A model generated the notes under the pieces. The model did no database searches. It saw only the letters and a program-made list of their open reading frames with translations, and had not been told where the DNA came from. The position numbers and the translations under genes are program-made. This document shows positions 16,589 through 26,564 of a DNA stretch of 35,249 bases, piece after piece. Where the stretch lies: assembly GCA_018065415.1 (NCBI GenBank), contig JAGHTI010000052.1:1-35249 (forward strand). The letters run 5' to 3'. The first letter of the stretch is position 1. Every line of letters begins with the position of its first letter. The stretch is from Candidatus Equicola stercoris. GTDB lineage: Bacteria > Bacteroidota > Bacteroidia > Bacteroidales > Bacteroidaceae.

Positions 16589-16975
16589 TTAACGCTTACT
16601 GAACTGGAAGCGACGACGTGCCTTTGGACGACCTGGCTTCTTACGTTCAACCTCACGAGCATCACGAGTAAGGAAGCCATGAGATTTCAAATTCTTCTTA
16701 TCCTCAGCATTTATCTTTACCAAAGCACGAGCGATAGCAAGGCGCAAAGCCTGGCTCTGACCAGTGAAGCCACCACCATCAAGGTTCACCTTCACATCAT
16801 ATTTCTCAGCTACCTCAAGCAGGTTCAGCGGTTGCTTTACCACGTAACGAAGTATTGCTGATGGAAAATATTCCTCTATATCTTTCTTGTTAATCGTAAT
16901 CTTACCTGTACCCTCAGAAACATATACGCGGGCAACAGCACTCTTTCTACGACCTATTGCATTTATAACTTCCAT
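16589..16975 (-). CDS. rpsI: 30S ribosomal protein S9
   Basis: Ribosomal protein S9, 128 aa, full length. The N-terminal GRRKSAVARV (residues 8-17), GGGFTGQSQALRLAIARAL and the basic C-terminal tail ending RRRFQFSKR are diagnostic; the C-terminal arginine reaches the P-site tRNA. It follows rplM by 7 bases, the universal rplM-rpsI order. Confidence 0.98.
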   Translation of the reverse strand: MEVINAIGRRKSAVARVYVSEGTGKITINKKDIEEYFPSAILRYVVKQPLNLLEVAEKYDVKVNLDGGGFTGQSQALRLAIARALVKINAEDKKNLKSHGFLTRDAREVERKKPGRPKARRRFQFSKR

Positions 16976-16982
16976 GCCTCAA

Positions 16983-17444
16983 TTATTTTAACTTGTTAAT
17001 ATCTATTGATTTTGGTTTCTGAGCACTCTTGTCATGTTCTGCACCATCGAAAATATACAAATTATTCATGATGTGACGACCAAGAATACCCTTAGGTAAC
17101 ATACCTTTGACTGCGTGACGGATTATTCTGTCACAACCGAAGCTCTTCTTGCGAAGTTCAGCTGGTGTGATGAATCTCTGACCACCAGGATAACCAGTGT
17201 AGTGAACATACTCCTTGTTCGTTTCCTTATTACCAGTGAAAACGATCTTAGAAGCATTGATAATGATTACATTGTCTCCACAGTCAACGTGAGGAGTGAA
17301 AGTTGGTTTGTACTTTCCGCGGAGCAGCTTAGCAACCTTTGAGCAAAGACGACCGACTACCTGATCAGTAGCATCGACAACCACCCATTCTTTCTGAGCT
17401 GTTTCCTTGTTTACGGAAATTGTCTTGTAACTTAAAGTATTCAT
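16983..17444 (-). CDS. rplM: 50S ribosomal protein L13
   Basis: Ribosomal protein L13, 153 aa from the ATG at 17444 (MNTLSYKTISVNKETAQKEW). The longer frame is rejected because it enters the leader. Motifs: VVDATDQVVGRLCSKVAKLLRGK, the metal-site region VIIINASKI, YTGYPGG and AVKGMLPKG. It is the first gene of rplM-rpsI-rpsB-tsf, with a promoter about 200 bases upstream and a structured leader between. Confidence 0.97.
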   Translation of the reverse strand: MNTLSYKTISVNKETAQKEWVVVDATDQVVGRLCSKVAKLLRGKYKPTFTPHVDCGDNVIIINASKIVFTGNKETNKEYVHYTGYPGGQRFITPAELRKKSFGCDRIIRHAVKGMLPKGILGRHIMNNLYIFDGAEHDKSAQKPKSIDINKLK

Positions 17445-17642
17445 TTTATTCTTTATTAAAATTAGTATTCTGTTATACACAAACAATTAACATGAATAGG
17501 ACCATTCCTACCCTGTCACCAAACGCTGACAGTCATCGTAACTGTCTGATACTGATTCACTAACCGTCGTGTTCGGCCAAAAACAACGACTATTAACACA
17601 GCATCTCGGGGATTCTAAGACTCTCCCCATAATAATCGGTTT
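17445..17642 (-). promoter_or_regulatory. Structured 5' leader of rplM
   Basis: About 200 bases lie between the likely start of transcription and the rplM ATG. Hairpins seen on the minus strand include a GGGGA/TCCCC stem (17608-17628). There are also two alternatives that cannot form together: GACAGT (17541-17546) pairs with ACTGTC (17528-17533), whereas TGACAG (17513-17518) pairs with CTGTCA (17527-17532). Autoregulatory L13 leaders are known in bacteria, including a Bacteroidia class, but I cannot check a match here. Confidence 0.6.
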
Positions 17643-17649
17643 GCGGGCG

Positions 17650-17681
17650 CAAAGTTAGAATAAATCCAAAATATAAACAAA
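17650..17681 (-). promoter_or_regulatory. Bacteroidota-type promoter of the rplM operon
   Basis: On the minus strand a -33 TTTG (17678-17681) is followed after 20 bases by TAACTTTG (17650-17657), an exact TAnnTTTG. It lies between the upstream phosphoesterase stop codon and the rplM leader. Confidence 0.8.
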
Positions 17682-17702
17682 TAATGACGTAATTATTTTA
17701 GA

Positions 17703-19187
17703 TTATTTATTCGTCAGTTGGATTTCCAATCTATCATCAGGCATCATTGGTGCACCACCCAAATTATTGAAGTATGCACTATGGAATAAATCACGAAAAC
17801 CAGAATGGACATCATCAAGGCTCACGCCAAATATATACCAAAGAGCCATAGCAAGTACATCAGAAGAACCTTTTTCGTCAAAGAAATCCAAAAAACCCTG
17901 GATGGCAGCATCTGCATCTTCATAGTTTTGCTGTGGAGCAAACAGGTGTTCGTTGCCGTCGCTCGTTCTACGAAGGAAGGTATAGAACACTCCTTCAAAA
18001 CGTTCCTTCAGGAATGCCTCTAACTCATCCTTATTCTTAAAGCCAAGGAAAGCGCGTAAAATCTCTCCAGCTATGCCCCAAGACTTATCTGCTACCGTAT
18101 GCATATAATATGCGGACAAATTACGCCAATGCTTGTCACCTTCCGCCTCTAAGTTAGTAATTCCCGGAACCCAGCAGTTCTTTAGGTCATTTGACCAAAG
18201 AGAGAGCTTACCATTCTCATCAATTGTGCCTTCACGATATGCAAGTGGTAGATTTACAAGAGAACTTGTAACAACACTGTATATGGAATGAGAATCACAC
18301 GTTGCACTTGTTATGGAATGCATATGGGAGTGTCCACTGAACACCACATCAATTCCTACAGAACACAGATCATTGATAAGACTTGCATTATCATAATCGT
18401 ATCTAGCATTAGCAATATTGCTACCACGAATAAATTTGGCATTATCGTAGAAGTCAACAAGGTTATGATGCATAGACATAATCACATATCTACCATCTGC
18501 GTGTGCTTTTTTAGCCATTTTCTTTATCCATTCCACCTGTTCTTTCGACAAACCGCCCTGCACTTTCAGTTCGTCCTCAGTATTCTTCTCGTTGGAATCG
18601 ACCCCAATAAAGGCGATATTTTCAGCAGGATAGGCCATATAATCTAGTGATGCTGTACGACGTTCTACGGCCTCACTATATCCGCAATTAGTATAAATAT
18701 GAGCAAACTCATCTTCCGTTGCGCTAGGCGCTTGTTTCTTTGTATCACCATCATAGTAGAAAGAATGAGGATTGTTCATATCGTGGTTTCCAGGAACCAC
18801 AAAGACCTTTGTACCTGTCTCTTTCTCGAGTTTATCAAATATATCAGCAACATACTCGTGGCTTATCACCTCTCCATCCTTGGTCATATCACCGCACACA
18901 ATTACGAATGCAGGACGATTTGCCCTGATGCGTTCGATGGCAGCATCAAGTAGAGCACGGCTTTCAACGAGCAACTTGCATTCTTCGGCATTATACTCTT
19001 CGAATGCTTTACCATCTTTTATCAAGAGGTCTGGATGCATAAAATGCAAATCAGAGAAAACCATAAACTTTATTTTTTCACCTACATCATGAGACGACGA
19101 ATCGTCATTATCGCATGAGATGAATGAAAAAATTAACATCATCATGAAAATTGCATTAAAAAGCAATGTTAGTTTTTTTGGTTTCAT
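17703..19187 (-). CDS. Lipoprotein calcineurin-like metallophosphoesterase
   Basis: Metal-dependent phosphoesterase, 494 aa from the ATG at 19187 (MKPKKLTLLF). A lipoprotein signal ends in FSFISC, and the mature N-terminus CDNDDSS is acidic, which in Bacteroidota can direct lipoproteins to the cell surface. Calcineurin-fold motifs in order: FSDLHFMH (DxH), CGDMTKDGE (GDxxxxGE), VPGNHDMN (GNHD), MSMHHNL and SGHSHMHS (GHxH). All metal ligands are present. The substrate is unknown. The gene follows fumarase by 22 bases. Confidence 0.87.
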   Translation of the reverse strand: MKPKKLTLLFNAIFMMMLIFSFISCDNDDSSSHDVGEKIKFMVFSDLHFMHPDLLIKDGKAFEEYNAEECKLLVESRALLDAAIERIRANRPAFVIVCGDMTKDGEVISHEYVADIFDKLEKETGTKVFVVPGNHDMNNPHSFYYDGDTKKQAPSATEDEFAHIYTNCGYSEAVERRTASLDYMAYPAENIAFIGVDSNEKNTEDELKVQGGLSKEQVEWIKKMAKKAHADGRYVIMSMHHNLVDFYDNAKFIRGSNIANARYDYDNASLINDLCSVGIDVVFSGHSHMHSITSATCDSHSIYSVVTSSLVNLPLAYREGTIDENGKLSLWSNDLKNCWVPGITNLEAEGDKHWRNLSAYYMHTVADKSWGIAGEILRAFLGFKNKDELEAFLKERFEGVFYTFLRRTSDGNEHLFAPQQNYEDADAAIQGFLDFFDEKGSSDVLAMALWYIFGVSLDDVHSGFRDLFHSAYFNNLGGAPMMPDDRLEIQLTNK

Positions 19188-19209
19188 ACTCTTCAATTCC
19201 GTATAACTA

Positions 19210-20823
19210 TCAAATTGTCTTAAAGAAATCGTTTCCCTTATCATCAACAAGGATGAAAGCTGGAAAATCCTCCACCTTTATCTTCCATATCGCTTCCATG
19301 CCAAGTTCTGGATATTCCACACACTCTATGCTCTTAATGTTAGAATAGCTAAGGAATGCTGCCGGTCCTCCTATGCTACCGAGATAAAAACCGCCATGTT
19401 TCTTGCACGCATCGGTTACAGCCTGCGTTCGGTTACCTTTGGCAATCATGATAAGCGAACCTCCATGATCTTGGAATTCATCAACATAAGGGTCCATACG
19501 ATTGGCTGTGGTAGGTCCCATACTGCCACATGGCATCCCCTGCGGAGTCTTTGCAGGTCCTGCGTAGAGTACAGGATAATCCTTAAAATACTTTGGTAGG
19601 TCCTCGCCTAAATCAAGACGTGCCTTGAGTTTTGCATGAGCAATGTCGCGTGCCACAATGATTGTACCATTGAGGCTAACTCGCGTAGAAACAGGATATT
19701 TAGACAGTTCCTCACACACCTCTTTAATAGGACGGTTAAGATCTATCTTAACTGCATCCCCCTCGCCTGCCTGACGCAATGATTCTGGTATGAGCTCGTA
19801 AGGTTTATCATCCATCTTCTCAAGCCAGATACCGTCTTTGTTTATCTTTGCCTTTATGTTTCTGTCGGCAGAACAACTGACACCGAGTCCTATCGGACAA
19901 CTTGCCCCATGACGTGGCAGACGTACCACGCGGATGTCGTGTGCAAAGGCAACACCGCCAAATTGTGCTCCGAACCCTATCTTGCGTGCTTCTTCAAGCA
20001 ACTGCTTTTCCAATTCTATGTCGCGAAAAGCACGACCTGTAGCATCCCCTGTCGTTGGTAAAGAATCGTAGAACTTTGTTGAAGCCAATTTTACTGTCAG
20101 CAAGTTCTTCTCTGCTGACGTGCCGCCGATGACGAAGGCGATATGGTAAGGTGGGCATGCTGCAGTGCCAAGACTACGCATCTTCTCAACGAGGAATGGT
20201 ATGAGTGTTCCTGGATTTTGTATGCGTGCCTTTGTCTCCTGATAGAGATATGACTTGTTTGCCGAGCCCCCACCCTTGACGACAAAAAGAAAACGGTATT
20301 CCATACCTTCTGTTGCCTCTATGTCTATCTGTGCAGGAAGGTTGCACTTGGTATTCACTTCTTCGTACATTGACAATGGTGCATTCTGCGAGTAGCGGAG
20401 GTTATCTTCTGTATAGGTATTGAAGACACCTTTTGCTATAGGTTCTTCATCCTCAAAACCTGTCCACACCTGCTGTCCTTTTTCTGCATGGACGATAGCA
20501 GTTCCTGTGTCCTGGCAGAAAGGGAGTTGTCCCTTGCAAGCCACTTCCGCATTACGCAACATGGTTAGAGCCACATATTTGTCGTTATCGGATGCATCCT
20601 TATCGGAGAGTATGTCAGCGACTTTCTCATTATGTTCTCTGCGTAACATAAAGTTGACATCATGAAATGCCTGTGTTGTAAGCAATTCCAGTGCCTCTTT
20701 GCTTACCTTGAGAATTGGGTTACCTTCAAAATCGCCTACTGATATTCCGTCTTTCGTCAGCAGACGGTATTCCGTTTTGTCTACACCAAGTTGAAACATT
20801 GGTGCGTATTTAAATTCTGACAT
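19210..20823 (-). CDS. Fumarate hydratase class I (iron-sulfur)
   Basis: Oxygen-sensitive [4Fe-4S] fumarase that interconverts fumarate and malate, 537 aa, the fused single-chain form. The N-terminal alpha-part includes [17 protein letters not shown], with a cluster cysteine. Further cysteines lie in [21 protein letters not shown] and the beta-part [20 protein letters not shown]; three cysteines are expected. In a fermenting anaerobe it would run in the reductive branch to succinate. L-tartrate dehydratase has related sequence and cannot be wholly excluded. The gap to the upstream peptidase gene is filled by 7-bp repeats. Confidence 0.92.
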   Translation of the reverse strand: MSEFKYAPMFQLGVDKTEYRLLTKDGISVGDFEGNPILKVSKEALELLTTQAFHDVNFMLRREHNEKVADILSDKDASDNDKYVALTMLRNAEVACKGQLPFCQDTGTAIVHAEKGQQVWTGFEDEEPIAKGVFNTYTEDNLRYSQNAPLSMYEEVNTKCNLPAQIDIEATEGMEYRFLFVVKGGGSANKSYLYQETKARIQNPGTLIPFLVEKMRSLGTAACPPYHIAFVIGGTSAEKNLLTVKLASTKFYDSLPTTGDATGRAFRDIELEKQLLEEARKIGFGAQFGGVAFAHDIRVVRLPRHGASCPIGLGVSCSADRNIKAKINKDGIWLEKMDDKPYELIPESLRQAGEGDAVKIDLNRPIKEVCEELSKYPVSTRVSLNGTIIVARDIAHAKLKARLDLGEDLPKYFKDYPVLYAGPAKTPQGMPCGSMGPTTANRMDPYVDEFQDHGGSLIMIAKGNRTQAVTDACKKHGGFYLGSIGGPAAFLSYSNIKSIECVEYPELGMEAIWKIKVEDFPAFILVDDKGNDFFKTI

Positions 20824-20829
20824 GATTTT

Positions 20830-20864
20830 ATTTAGTTTATAGTTTAATATTTAGAGTTCAAGGG
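20830..20864. repeat. 7-bp tandem repeat in the peptidase-fumarase gap
   Basis: Five consecutive 7-bp words (AGTTTAT, AGTTTAA, TATTTAG, AGTTCAA, GGGTTAA on the plus strand) fill nearly the whole 41-base gap from the peptidase stop towards the fumarase ATG. The word is the reverse complement of the one beside rpsB. Confidence 0.6.
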
Positions 20865-23771
20865 TTAATATCCGAAGATATCTTTTTGCGTGAGTCGGTG
20901 GATAGGGCCTAACTTTTCAAGTATCGGCATATCCAATTCTTTCTCATCGCCAAGAATGAGATATTTGTATGTGCGTCCTTTTACGTTTTGTTGCTGGAAA
21001 CGCACAATATCATCAAGTGTCAAGGTCTGCACCTTATTATATATATCTTTATTGATATCATAGTTACGTCCATAACGGCGTGCAGAAAGGTAGCTACTGA
21101 GCACCCCTGTCTTTATCGTCCGCTGTGTGGCAAGACGCTTCAACACAGCATCCTTTGCCACCTGGAACGCCCCTTCTTGTGCTGGCATATTCTCAACTAT
21201 TTCATCAAAAGTCTTTAGACACTCAGACAGTTTGTCATTCTGTGATATGATATAAGTATAGAATGTGTTTGTCTGATCTTTGTAACTAGCATTACGATAT
21301 AATGCTGTAGCAGAATAAGCAAGACCGCGAGCTTCGCGTAACTCCTGGAATACCACCCCGTTCATTCCTCCACCGAAATATTCATTATATATTTCCATTT
21401 CAGGCAAGAGTGAAGCATCATATTTCTGTCCGTTATCGGAGAAACTTACCACATAGATATTCTTTGCTTCATACGGAGCAATATAAACTTCATTTTTTGG
21501 TGTTGGAAGGGTTTGGAATATATCGCCTTCCGTTGTAGGAATAAGATTCTTGCGTGAAGTCTCTTTCTTCAATAGTTTCTCCACTTCTTTTTGCTTGAGA
21601 GGCCCATAATAGAGTATGGTCTTTTTATAGTCTGCAATGCTTTTGAGATTATTCAGAAGTGTCTGTGGGTCCATACCTTTGAGTTCTTCTTCTGATAGAA
21701 TATTGGTTGTACGATTTAATGGTCCGTACTGTCCGTAAGCAAACAAATGAGAGAAGTTGGTACGTTGGTCTAATTTCGCATCTGCACGTCCTTTGATGAT
21801 GTCGCTCACCATATTGTCATATACAGCCTTATCAATCTGCGGTTGCATTAGCCACTCGTCAGCAATCTTCATGGCTTTCGTCATATTTTCTGCCAATCCA
21901 GAAATAGAGATTGTAGTGCGTCCCTCCGACGTTCCCATACTGACATTGCATGCAAGATGATACAGTTCTTTCTGTAGTTCGGCAGGAGTCATCGTTGCCG
22001 TACCAAGATAAGAGATATAGTCTGTTGCATTGTCAAGTGTCTTGTCTGCTTTCGTTCCGCGGTTAATGATGTACTGCAGGACAAATGTCTCGTTTGACGT
22101 ATTTTGTTTATATAAGAGTTCGTCTCCATTCTTAAATTCCTTGTGACTCATATCCGTTTCGTAGTTTACAAATACTGGCTGGATAGGGTCAACATGTTCA
22201 GCAGCAATATCCTTTACAAACTGGCTCATCTTGTCACGGTTCATCTCAATAGGCGAAATAGATGGTTTCTCTATCTTCTTCTCGTTAGGGTCTTCTCCCT
22301 TATGCTTATACACGCAAGCATAACCGTCTGTAAGATATTTATTAGCAAAAGCGATTACATCTGCCTTTGATATCTTACTCAAACGGTCTATCTTCTCCAC
22401 TTCATCTTTCCACTCTGTCTGATTGACGAATGATTGTACAAACATATCTGCCCTTGCATTATTACTTTCCAATTCACGCATGCGTTGTAGTTTCAAGTTA
22501 TTGATGATTGACTCCAAAAGAGTTTCATCAAACTCACCCTTTTTAAGTTTTTCTACTTCACCCAACAACAATGCACGGCACTCTTCAAGTGTCTGACCCT
22601 CTTTCGGCATAGCGAGTGCTACAAACTCCGAATAGTCGCTCATTCCATTCGTTCCGCTTCCTGCAGCAAGCACTTTCTGTCCTTGATTGAGGTTAAGGTC
22701 GATGAGTCCAGCCTTACCATTATTCAAAATCTCAGCAACGATGTCGAGATAGTCGCATTCCTTTGATTTCTGTCCCGGAAAAGCCCATGCCAGCACCACA
22801 CGTTCAGCTTCTCTTCCATAGACATCCTTCACCACTGGTGCTGTTAAAGTGGTGTAAGGCAAACTAAGCAAACGGTTGTGTTGTGCTGGTACATTTGGAT
22901 TCGGTTGCCAGTCACCGAAGTATTTTTTGATTATAGCCACAGTCTTGTCGAAATCAATGTCACCACTCATACAGATAGCAACATTGTTCGGGCGGTACCA
23001 GTCGTTAAAATGCTTCTTTATGTTACTTATTGAAGGATTTTTTAGGTGATCCTGCGTACCTATCACGGTCTGCTGTCCGTATGGATGATTAGGGAAAAGC
23101 ATTGCACCTATTGCTTCCCACACCTTTCTCATATCCTGCGTAAGAGAAATGTTATACTCCTCATACACCGCTTCCAATTCTGTATGAAAACCACGTACAA
23201 CAAGGTTCTTGAAACGGTCGCTTTGTATCTTTGCCCAATTCTCCATCTCATTTGCCGGAATATCTTCTGTATAACATGTAACATCTTCGGACGTATAAGC
23301 ATTTGTACCTTTTGCACCGATAGTTGCCATCAGTTTATCGTATTCGTTGGCGATGGCATGAGTTGATGAGAGATAAGACAGACTATCTATTGTATGATAT
23401 ATCTTCTTACGCTTATCAGCATCTGTTGTCTTGCGATACACTTCATAGAGTTTTTCTATCTGCTCAAGATACGGACGCTCGGCTTCATAATTCTGTGTTC
23501 CAAACTGTTTAGTACCCTTAAACATTAGGTGTTCAAGATAGTGAGAAAGACCTGTTGTCTCTGCAGGGTCGTTCTTTCCACCTACACGTACTGCAATATA
23601 TGTTTGTACACGTGGTTCATCTTTATTGTCGGTAAGATAAATTTTTAAGCCGTTGTCAAGTGTGTATATTCTTGACTTCATCGGGTCGTTAGGCACCATT
23701 TCATAATCCTGTGCCATAAGCATTGTGCAGTTAACCACTGCCAACACTGCAATCAAAACAAGTTTTTTCAT
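20865..23771 (-). CDS. M16 family (insulinase-like) zinc peptidase
   Basis: Secreted or periplasmic M16 metallopeptidase, 968 aa from the ATG at 23771, chosen because a clear signal peptide follows (MKKLVLIAVLAVVNCTMLMAQ). The inverted zinc motif HxxEH is HYLEH (H77, E80, H81); the third ligand is one of the Glu residues in TELEAVYEEYN near 198-205. A second M16 domain pair in the C-terminal half lacks the motif, as usual. An in-frame ATG at 23789 is an alternative start. The gene begins within 30 bases of the DUF4954 stop. Its substrate is unknown, perhaps peptides from outer-surface digestion. Confidence 0.92.
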   Translation of the reverse strand: MKKLVLIAVLAVVNCTMLMAQDYEMVPNDPMKSRIYTLDNGLKIYLTDNKDEPRVQTYIAVRVGGKNDPAETTGLSHYLEHLMFKGTKQFGTQNYEAERPYLEQIEKLYEVYRKTTDADKRKKIYHTIDSLSYLSSTHAIANEYDKLMATIGAKGTNAYTSEDVTCYTEDIPANEMENWAKIQSDRFKNLVVRGFHTELEAVYEEYNISLTQDMRKVWEAIGAMLFPNHPYGQQTVIGTQDHLKNPSISNIKKHFNDWYRPNNVAICMSGDIDFDKTVAIIKKYFGDWQPNPNVPAQHNRLLSLPYTTLTAPVVKDVYGREAERVVLAWAFPGQKSKECDYLDIVAEILNNGKAGLIDLNLNQGQKVLAAGSGTNGMSDYSEFVALAMPKEGQTLEECRALLLGEVEKLKKGEFDETLLESIINNLKLQRMRELESNNARADMFVQSFVNQTEWKDEVEKIDRLSKISKADVIAFANKYLTDGYACVYKHKGEDPNEKKIEKPSISPIEMNRDKMSQFVKDIAAEHVDPIQPVFVNYETDMSHKEFKNGDELLYKQNTSNETFVLQYIINRGTKADKTLDNATDYISYLGTATMTPAELQKELYHLACNVSMGTSEGRTTISISGLAENMTKAMKIADEWLMQPQIDKAVYDNMVSDIIKGRADAKLDQRTNFSHLFAYGQYGPLNRTTNILSEEELKGMDPQTLLNNLKSIADYKKTILYYGPLKQKEVEKLLKKETSRKNLIPTTEGDIFQTLPTPKNEVYIAPYEAKNIYVVSFSDNGQKYDASLLPEMEIYNEYFGGGMNGVVFQELREARGLAYSATALYRNASYKDQTNTFYTYIISQNDKLSECLKTFDEIVENMPAQEGAFQVAKDAVLKRLATQRTIKTGVLSSYLSARRYGRNYDINKDIYNKVQTLTLDDIVRFQQQNVKGRTYKYLILGDEKELDMPILEKLGPIHRLTQKDIFGY

Positions 23772-23798
23772 ATCAATATCTTTTAGCATTTTTATCAC

Positions 23799-25301
23799 TT
23801 ATTTGTGCAAGAGATGAACAGACGTTGTCCACTTCATGTTTTTTATAAAATCTTCGAGTTGTTCTTCAGTGACATCTCCCATATCAAATTCCTTACGTGC
23901 ATCAAGTTCTATCATAGAAAGCCATTCCTTATAGGCTTCGCTATTTGTATCTATCGGAGTCTTTGTCATTTCAAGCAGAGATATCTCAGCAAGCAAGGAA
24001 TCAGTATTGGCAAGTTCGCCATTCTCCACCTTCTTAACAATCTTTTCCACATCGTCCTTCCTTGCCACAAATCCTAGCATATCCACACACTCTGGCATAT
24101 TTTCATTATATGATGGTGCAAGATGAAGTATCATGTCGTAGTACCTGACACCTTTTTCCAATGCAGATTTTTTTATGTAACAACCTTCGTACAGATACTC
24201 TTCTTTGTCACCCTGTTCTTTGCGAATCTGCTCCAACACCTTCCTACCATCTGCAACAAATTGCATGATATAAGGATTCGGGAAATCGAATGTTATCATA
24301 TCCTTCTTTCCCTTTTCTGGTCGTTTGTCGCGCGTAGGCCATTTATTGATGTCGCGCCATGTACCCACAGTCTTGATGTTTGTACCAGGATAGACGTAGG
24401 CCTTATCTGCATCACCAAAGACATAAGAAAACGGCAGTTTAGACAAATCTGGATGCTGAGTCAGTTTGCCCATGACCATAGAGAAAACACCTATCGTTGC
24501 TGGCCATAGTATATGACAACCAGAGGCTGTCTTTGCTCCACGCTGCAACACACCCCAGTGGATTGGCCCCATCTTATAGGCATGGTTGCTCTGGTTGGTA
24601 TTTGAACCAGCATTGTAGAATGAGAACTCACCACCGATGAGCAACGTGCTCTTATGATGCGAACATGCAAAAGGCCCACATACTGCCGCACAAGCCTCAC
24701 CATTATCCATATAGGCATTAGCAAAGAACACTGATGCTTCAGATGAAAATCCCTTTCCGACATGCACAGCCTCACCGACAAAACTCTCATAGACTTTCGC
24801 CGCATCAGTAACCTCCGCATCACAGGCTGTGACAGTCTTTTTTATAATCACATCAGAACCGATGACAGTAGGAGCTTCTTTGCTACTATTAATATAACAG
24901 TCCTCAATCTTTGTTGCTCCATCAATGATAGCAAAATCACCAATGACGCATGAAGCAGAAGATGTATTTTTCTCTGCATCAGCATATACCATATTGAACA
25001 CAACTGGATAATGAATCATCATCCATGCCAATTGAGATGTGAGATTAGGTAAAAGGACGATATTACCATCTCCACCCTCATTGAGTACAGAGATGACACA
25101 AGGCTTAGAATCGCCAGAGCCTTTTATCAGTTTTGTATCATTAATAGTGACTCCACGTCCTATCTGAACGTGCCCACGGAAACTGGTATTGCGGATATTC
25201 TTCGCATCAAAATCATCCGCTACTGTGATATTCTTCCAGTCGTCAGCATAACATCTCTGACTCTCAAGAATCTTTATTTCTTCTTTTGTTAGATTACGCA
25301 T
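23799..25301 (-). CDS. DUF4954 protein with a left-handed beta-helix-like core
   Basis: A 500-residue protein that I recognise as DUF4954, a family found mainly in Bacteroidota with no settled function. Residues about 30-220 have hexapeptide-like repeats with short turns (VQIGRGVTIND, CVIGDFAIIDGATKIEDC, VIGSDVIIKKTV), as in acetyltransferase or nucleotidyltransferase C-terminal helices. No signal peptide is seen. The central part (GPIHWGVLQRGAKTASGCHILWP) is well conserved in the family as far as I recall. Family members I remember are longer, near 650 residues. The ATG at 25301 is used. It could be a sugar-phosphate enzyme, but this is a guess. Confidence 0.72.
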   Translation of the reverse strand: MRNLTKEEIKILESQRCYADDWKNITVADDFDAKNIRNTSFRGHVQIGRGVTINDTKLIKGSGDSKPCVISVLNEGGDGNIVLLPNLTSQLAWMMIHYPVVFNMVYADAEKNTSSASCVIGDFAIIDGATKIEDCYINSSKEAPTVIGSDVIIKKTVTACDAEVTDAAKVYESFVGEAVHVGKGFSSEASVFFANAYMDNGEACAAVCGPFACSHHKSTLLIGGEFSFYNAGSNTNQSNHAYKMGPIHWGVLQRGAKTASGCHILWPATIGVFSMVMGKLTQHPDLSKLPFSYVFGDADKAYVYPGTNIKTVGTWRDINKWPTRDKRPEKGKKDMITFDFPNPYIMQFVADGRKVLEQIRKEQGDKEEYLYEGCYIKKSALEKGVRYYDMILHLAPSYNENMPECVDMLGFVARKDDVEKIVKKVENGELANTDSLLAEISLLEMTKTPIDTNSEAYKEWLSMIELDARKEFDMGDVTEEQLEDFIKNMKWTTSVHLLHK

Positions 25302-25308
25302 CAATTTG

Positions 25309-25326
25309 TTTTGAGTTTAAAGTTTA
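25309..25326. repeat. Short AGTTTAA repeat in the hflX-DUF4954 gap
   Basis: The 27-base gap holds AGTTTAA followed by AGTTTAT, the same 7-bp words as near 20830. Confidence 0.5.
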
Positions 25327-25328
25327 TT

Positions 25329-26558
25329 CTATTCTTCCATTTCGTAAAGAAAGTCATTATACGGATATTTCTGTACGTGGAGCTCGCGCACCTTTTTATA
25401 TAAAACGGAACGTAGTTCCTCTATATTTTGTTTCTGGGTAGCAGAAATGAACATACAGTTGTCATTGAGTTTTGCCATCCATGTCTTTTCCAAATCTTCA
25501 AGAGATATATTTTCCTTCTTCATTGGTGTAAGGTCATCCTCATCCTTCGGTATCCACGAATAGGCATCAACCTTATTAAAGATAATCATTGACGGCATGT
25601 CACCGCATCCGAGATTAGACAACGTGCTTTCCACCACCTTTATCTGATCTTCAAAATCGGGATGCGAGATATCTACCACATGCAACAACAGATCGGCTTC
25701 ACGCACTTCATCAAGGGTGCTCTTGAACGAATCAACAAGGTCTGTAGGCAACTTGCGGATAAAACCGACTGTATCTGCCAATAGAAATGGGAGATTGTCA
25801 ATTACCACTTTCCGTACCGTCGTATCCAAAGTAGCAAACAATTTATTTTCTGCGAACACCTGACTTTTTGACAACAGATTCATGATGGTGCTCTTGCCGA
25901 CATTGGTATATCCCACCAGAGCAACACGGATGAGGCGTCCTCGGTTCTTGCGTTGTGTTGTCTTCTGTTTTTCTATTTCCACAAGACGTTGTTTCAGCAG
26001 AGAAAGTCGTTGCAAGATTATACGTCGGTCCATTTCCAACTGTGTTTCTCCTGGTCCACGCAAACCCACACTACCACCACGCTGGCGTTCAAGATGTGTC
26101 CACAGTCGTTGAAGACGAGGTAACATATAACGATATTGCGCTATCTCCACTTGTGTTTTAGCCTCTGCTGTTTGAGCACGCATGGCGAAAATATCGAGAA
26201 TCAACGATGTACGGTCAAGGATTTTAACTTTCAGTTCTGCTTCAATGTTCTTTAACTGTTTTGCCGACAGTTCATCGTCAAAGATGACCATGCCAATCGG
26301 TTCATTTTCTTCAATTTCATCATTGGCTTCAATAAAAGCCTTTATTTCATCCAATTTACCTTTGCCAACATACGAGACGCTACTTGGACCATCAACACGT
26401 TGCGTAAACCGTTTCACCGTGACAGCCCCGGCAGTATCAGCGAGGAATTCCAGTTCATCTAGATATTCATTCGTCTTGTCCTCATCCTGAGTTTTCGTGA
26501 TGAGACCGACAAGTATTGCCGTTTCTGTCTTTGCTTGTGATATAACAAACTCTTTCAT
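25329..26558 (-). CDS. hflX: Ribosome-splitting GTPase HflX
   Basis: Translational GTPase that splits stalled ribosomes, 409 aa. The HflX-specific N-terminal nucleotide-binding domain includes SSVSYVGKGKLDEI and FDDELSAKQ. Next come a coiled linker and the diagnostic GGSVGLRGPGETQLEMDRR near residues 160-178. The G domain has the P-loop GYTNVGKSTIMNLL near 216-229, DTVGFIRKLP (G3) and NKVDA (G4). It lies 6 bases downstream of a glycosyltransferase gene, likely in one transcript. Confidence 0.96.
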   Translation of the reverse strand: MKEFVISQAKTETAILVGLITKTQDEDKTNEYLDELEFLADTAGAVTVKRFTQRVDGPSSVSYVGKGKLDEIKAFIEANDEIEENEPIGMVIFDDELSAKQLKNIEAELKVKILDRTSLILDIFAMRAQTAEAKTQVEIAQYRYMLPRLQRLWTHLERQRGGSVGLRGPGETQLEMDRRIILQRLSLLKQRLVEIEKQKTTQRKNRGRLIRVALVGYTNVGKSTIMNLLSKSQVFAENKLFATLDTTVRKVVIDNLPFLLADTVGFIRKLPTDLVDSFKSTLDEVREADLLLHVVDISHPDFEDQIKVVESTLSNLGCGDMPSMIIFNKVDAYSWIPKDEDDLTPMKKENISLEDLEKTWMAKLNDNCMFISATQKQNIEELRSVLYKKVRELHVQKYPYNDFLYEMEE

Positions 26559-26564
26559 GTCTTT

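Noticed and set aside
17679..17698. AT-rich hairpin AAATAAT/ATTATTT after the phosphoesterase gene as a terminator
   Set aside because: The stem is weak and overlaps the -33 part of the rplM promoter; chance is likely in AT-rich sequence.
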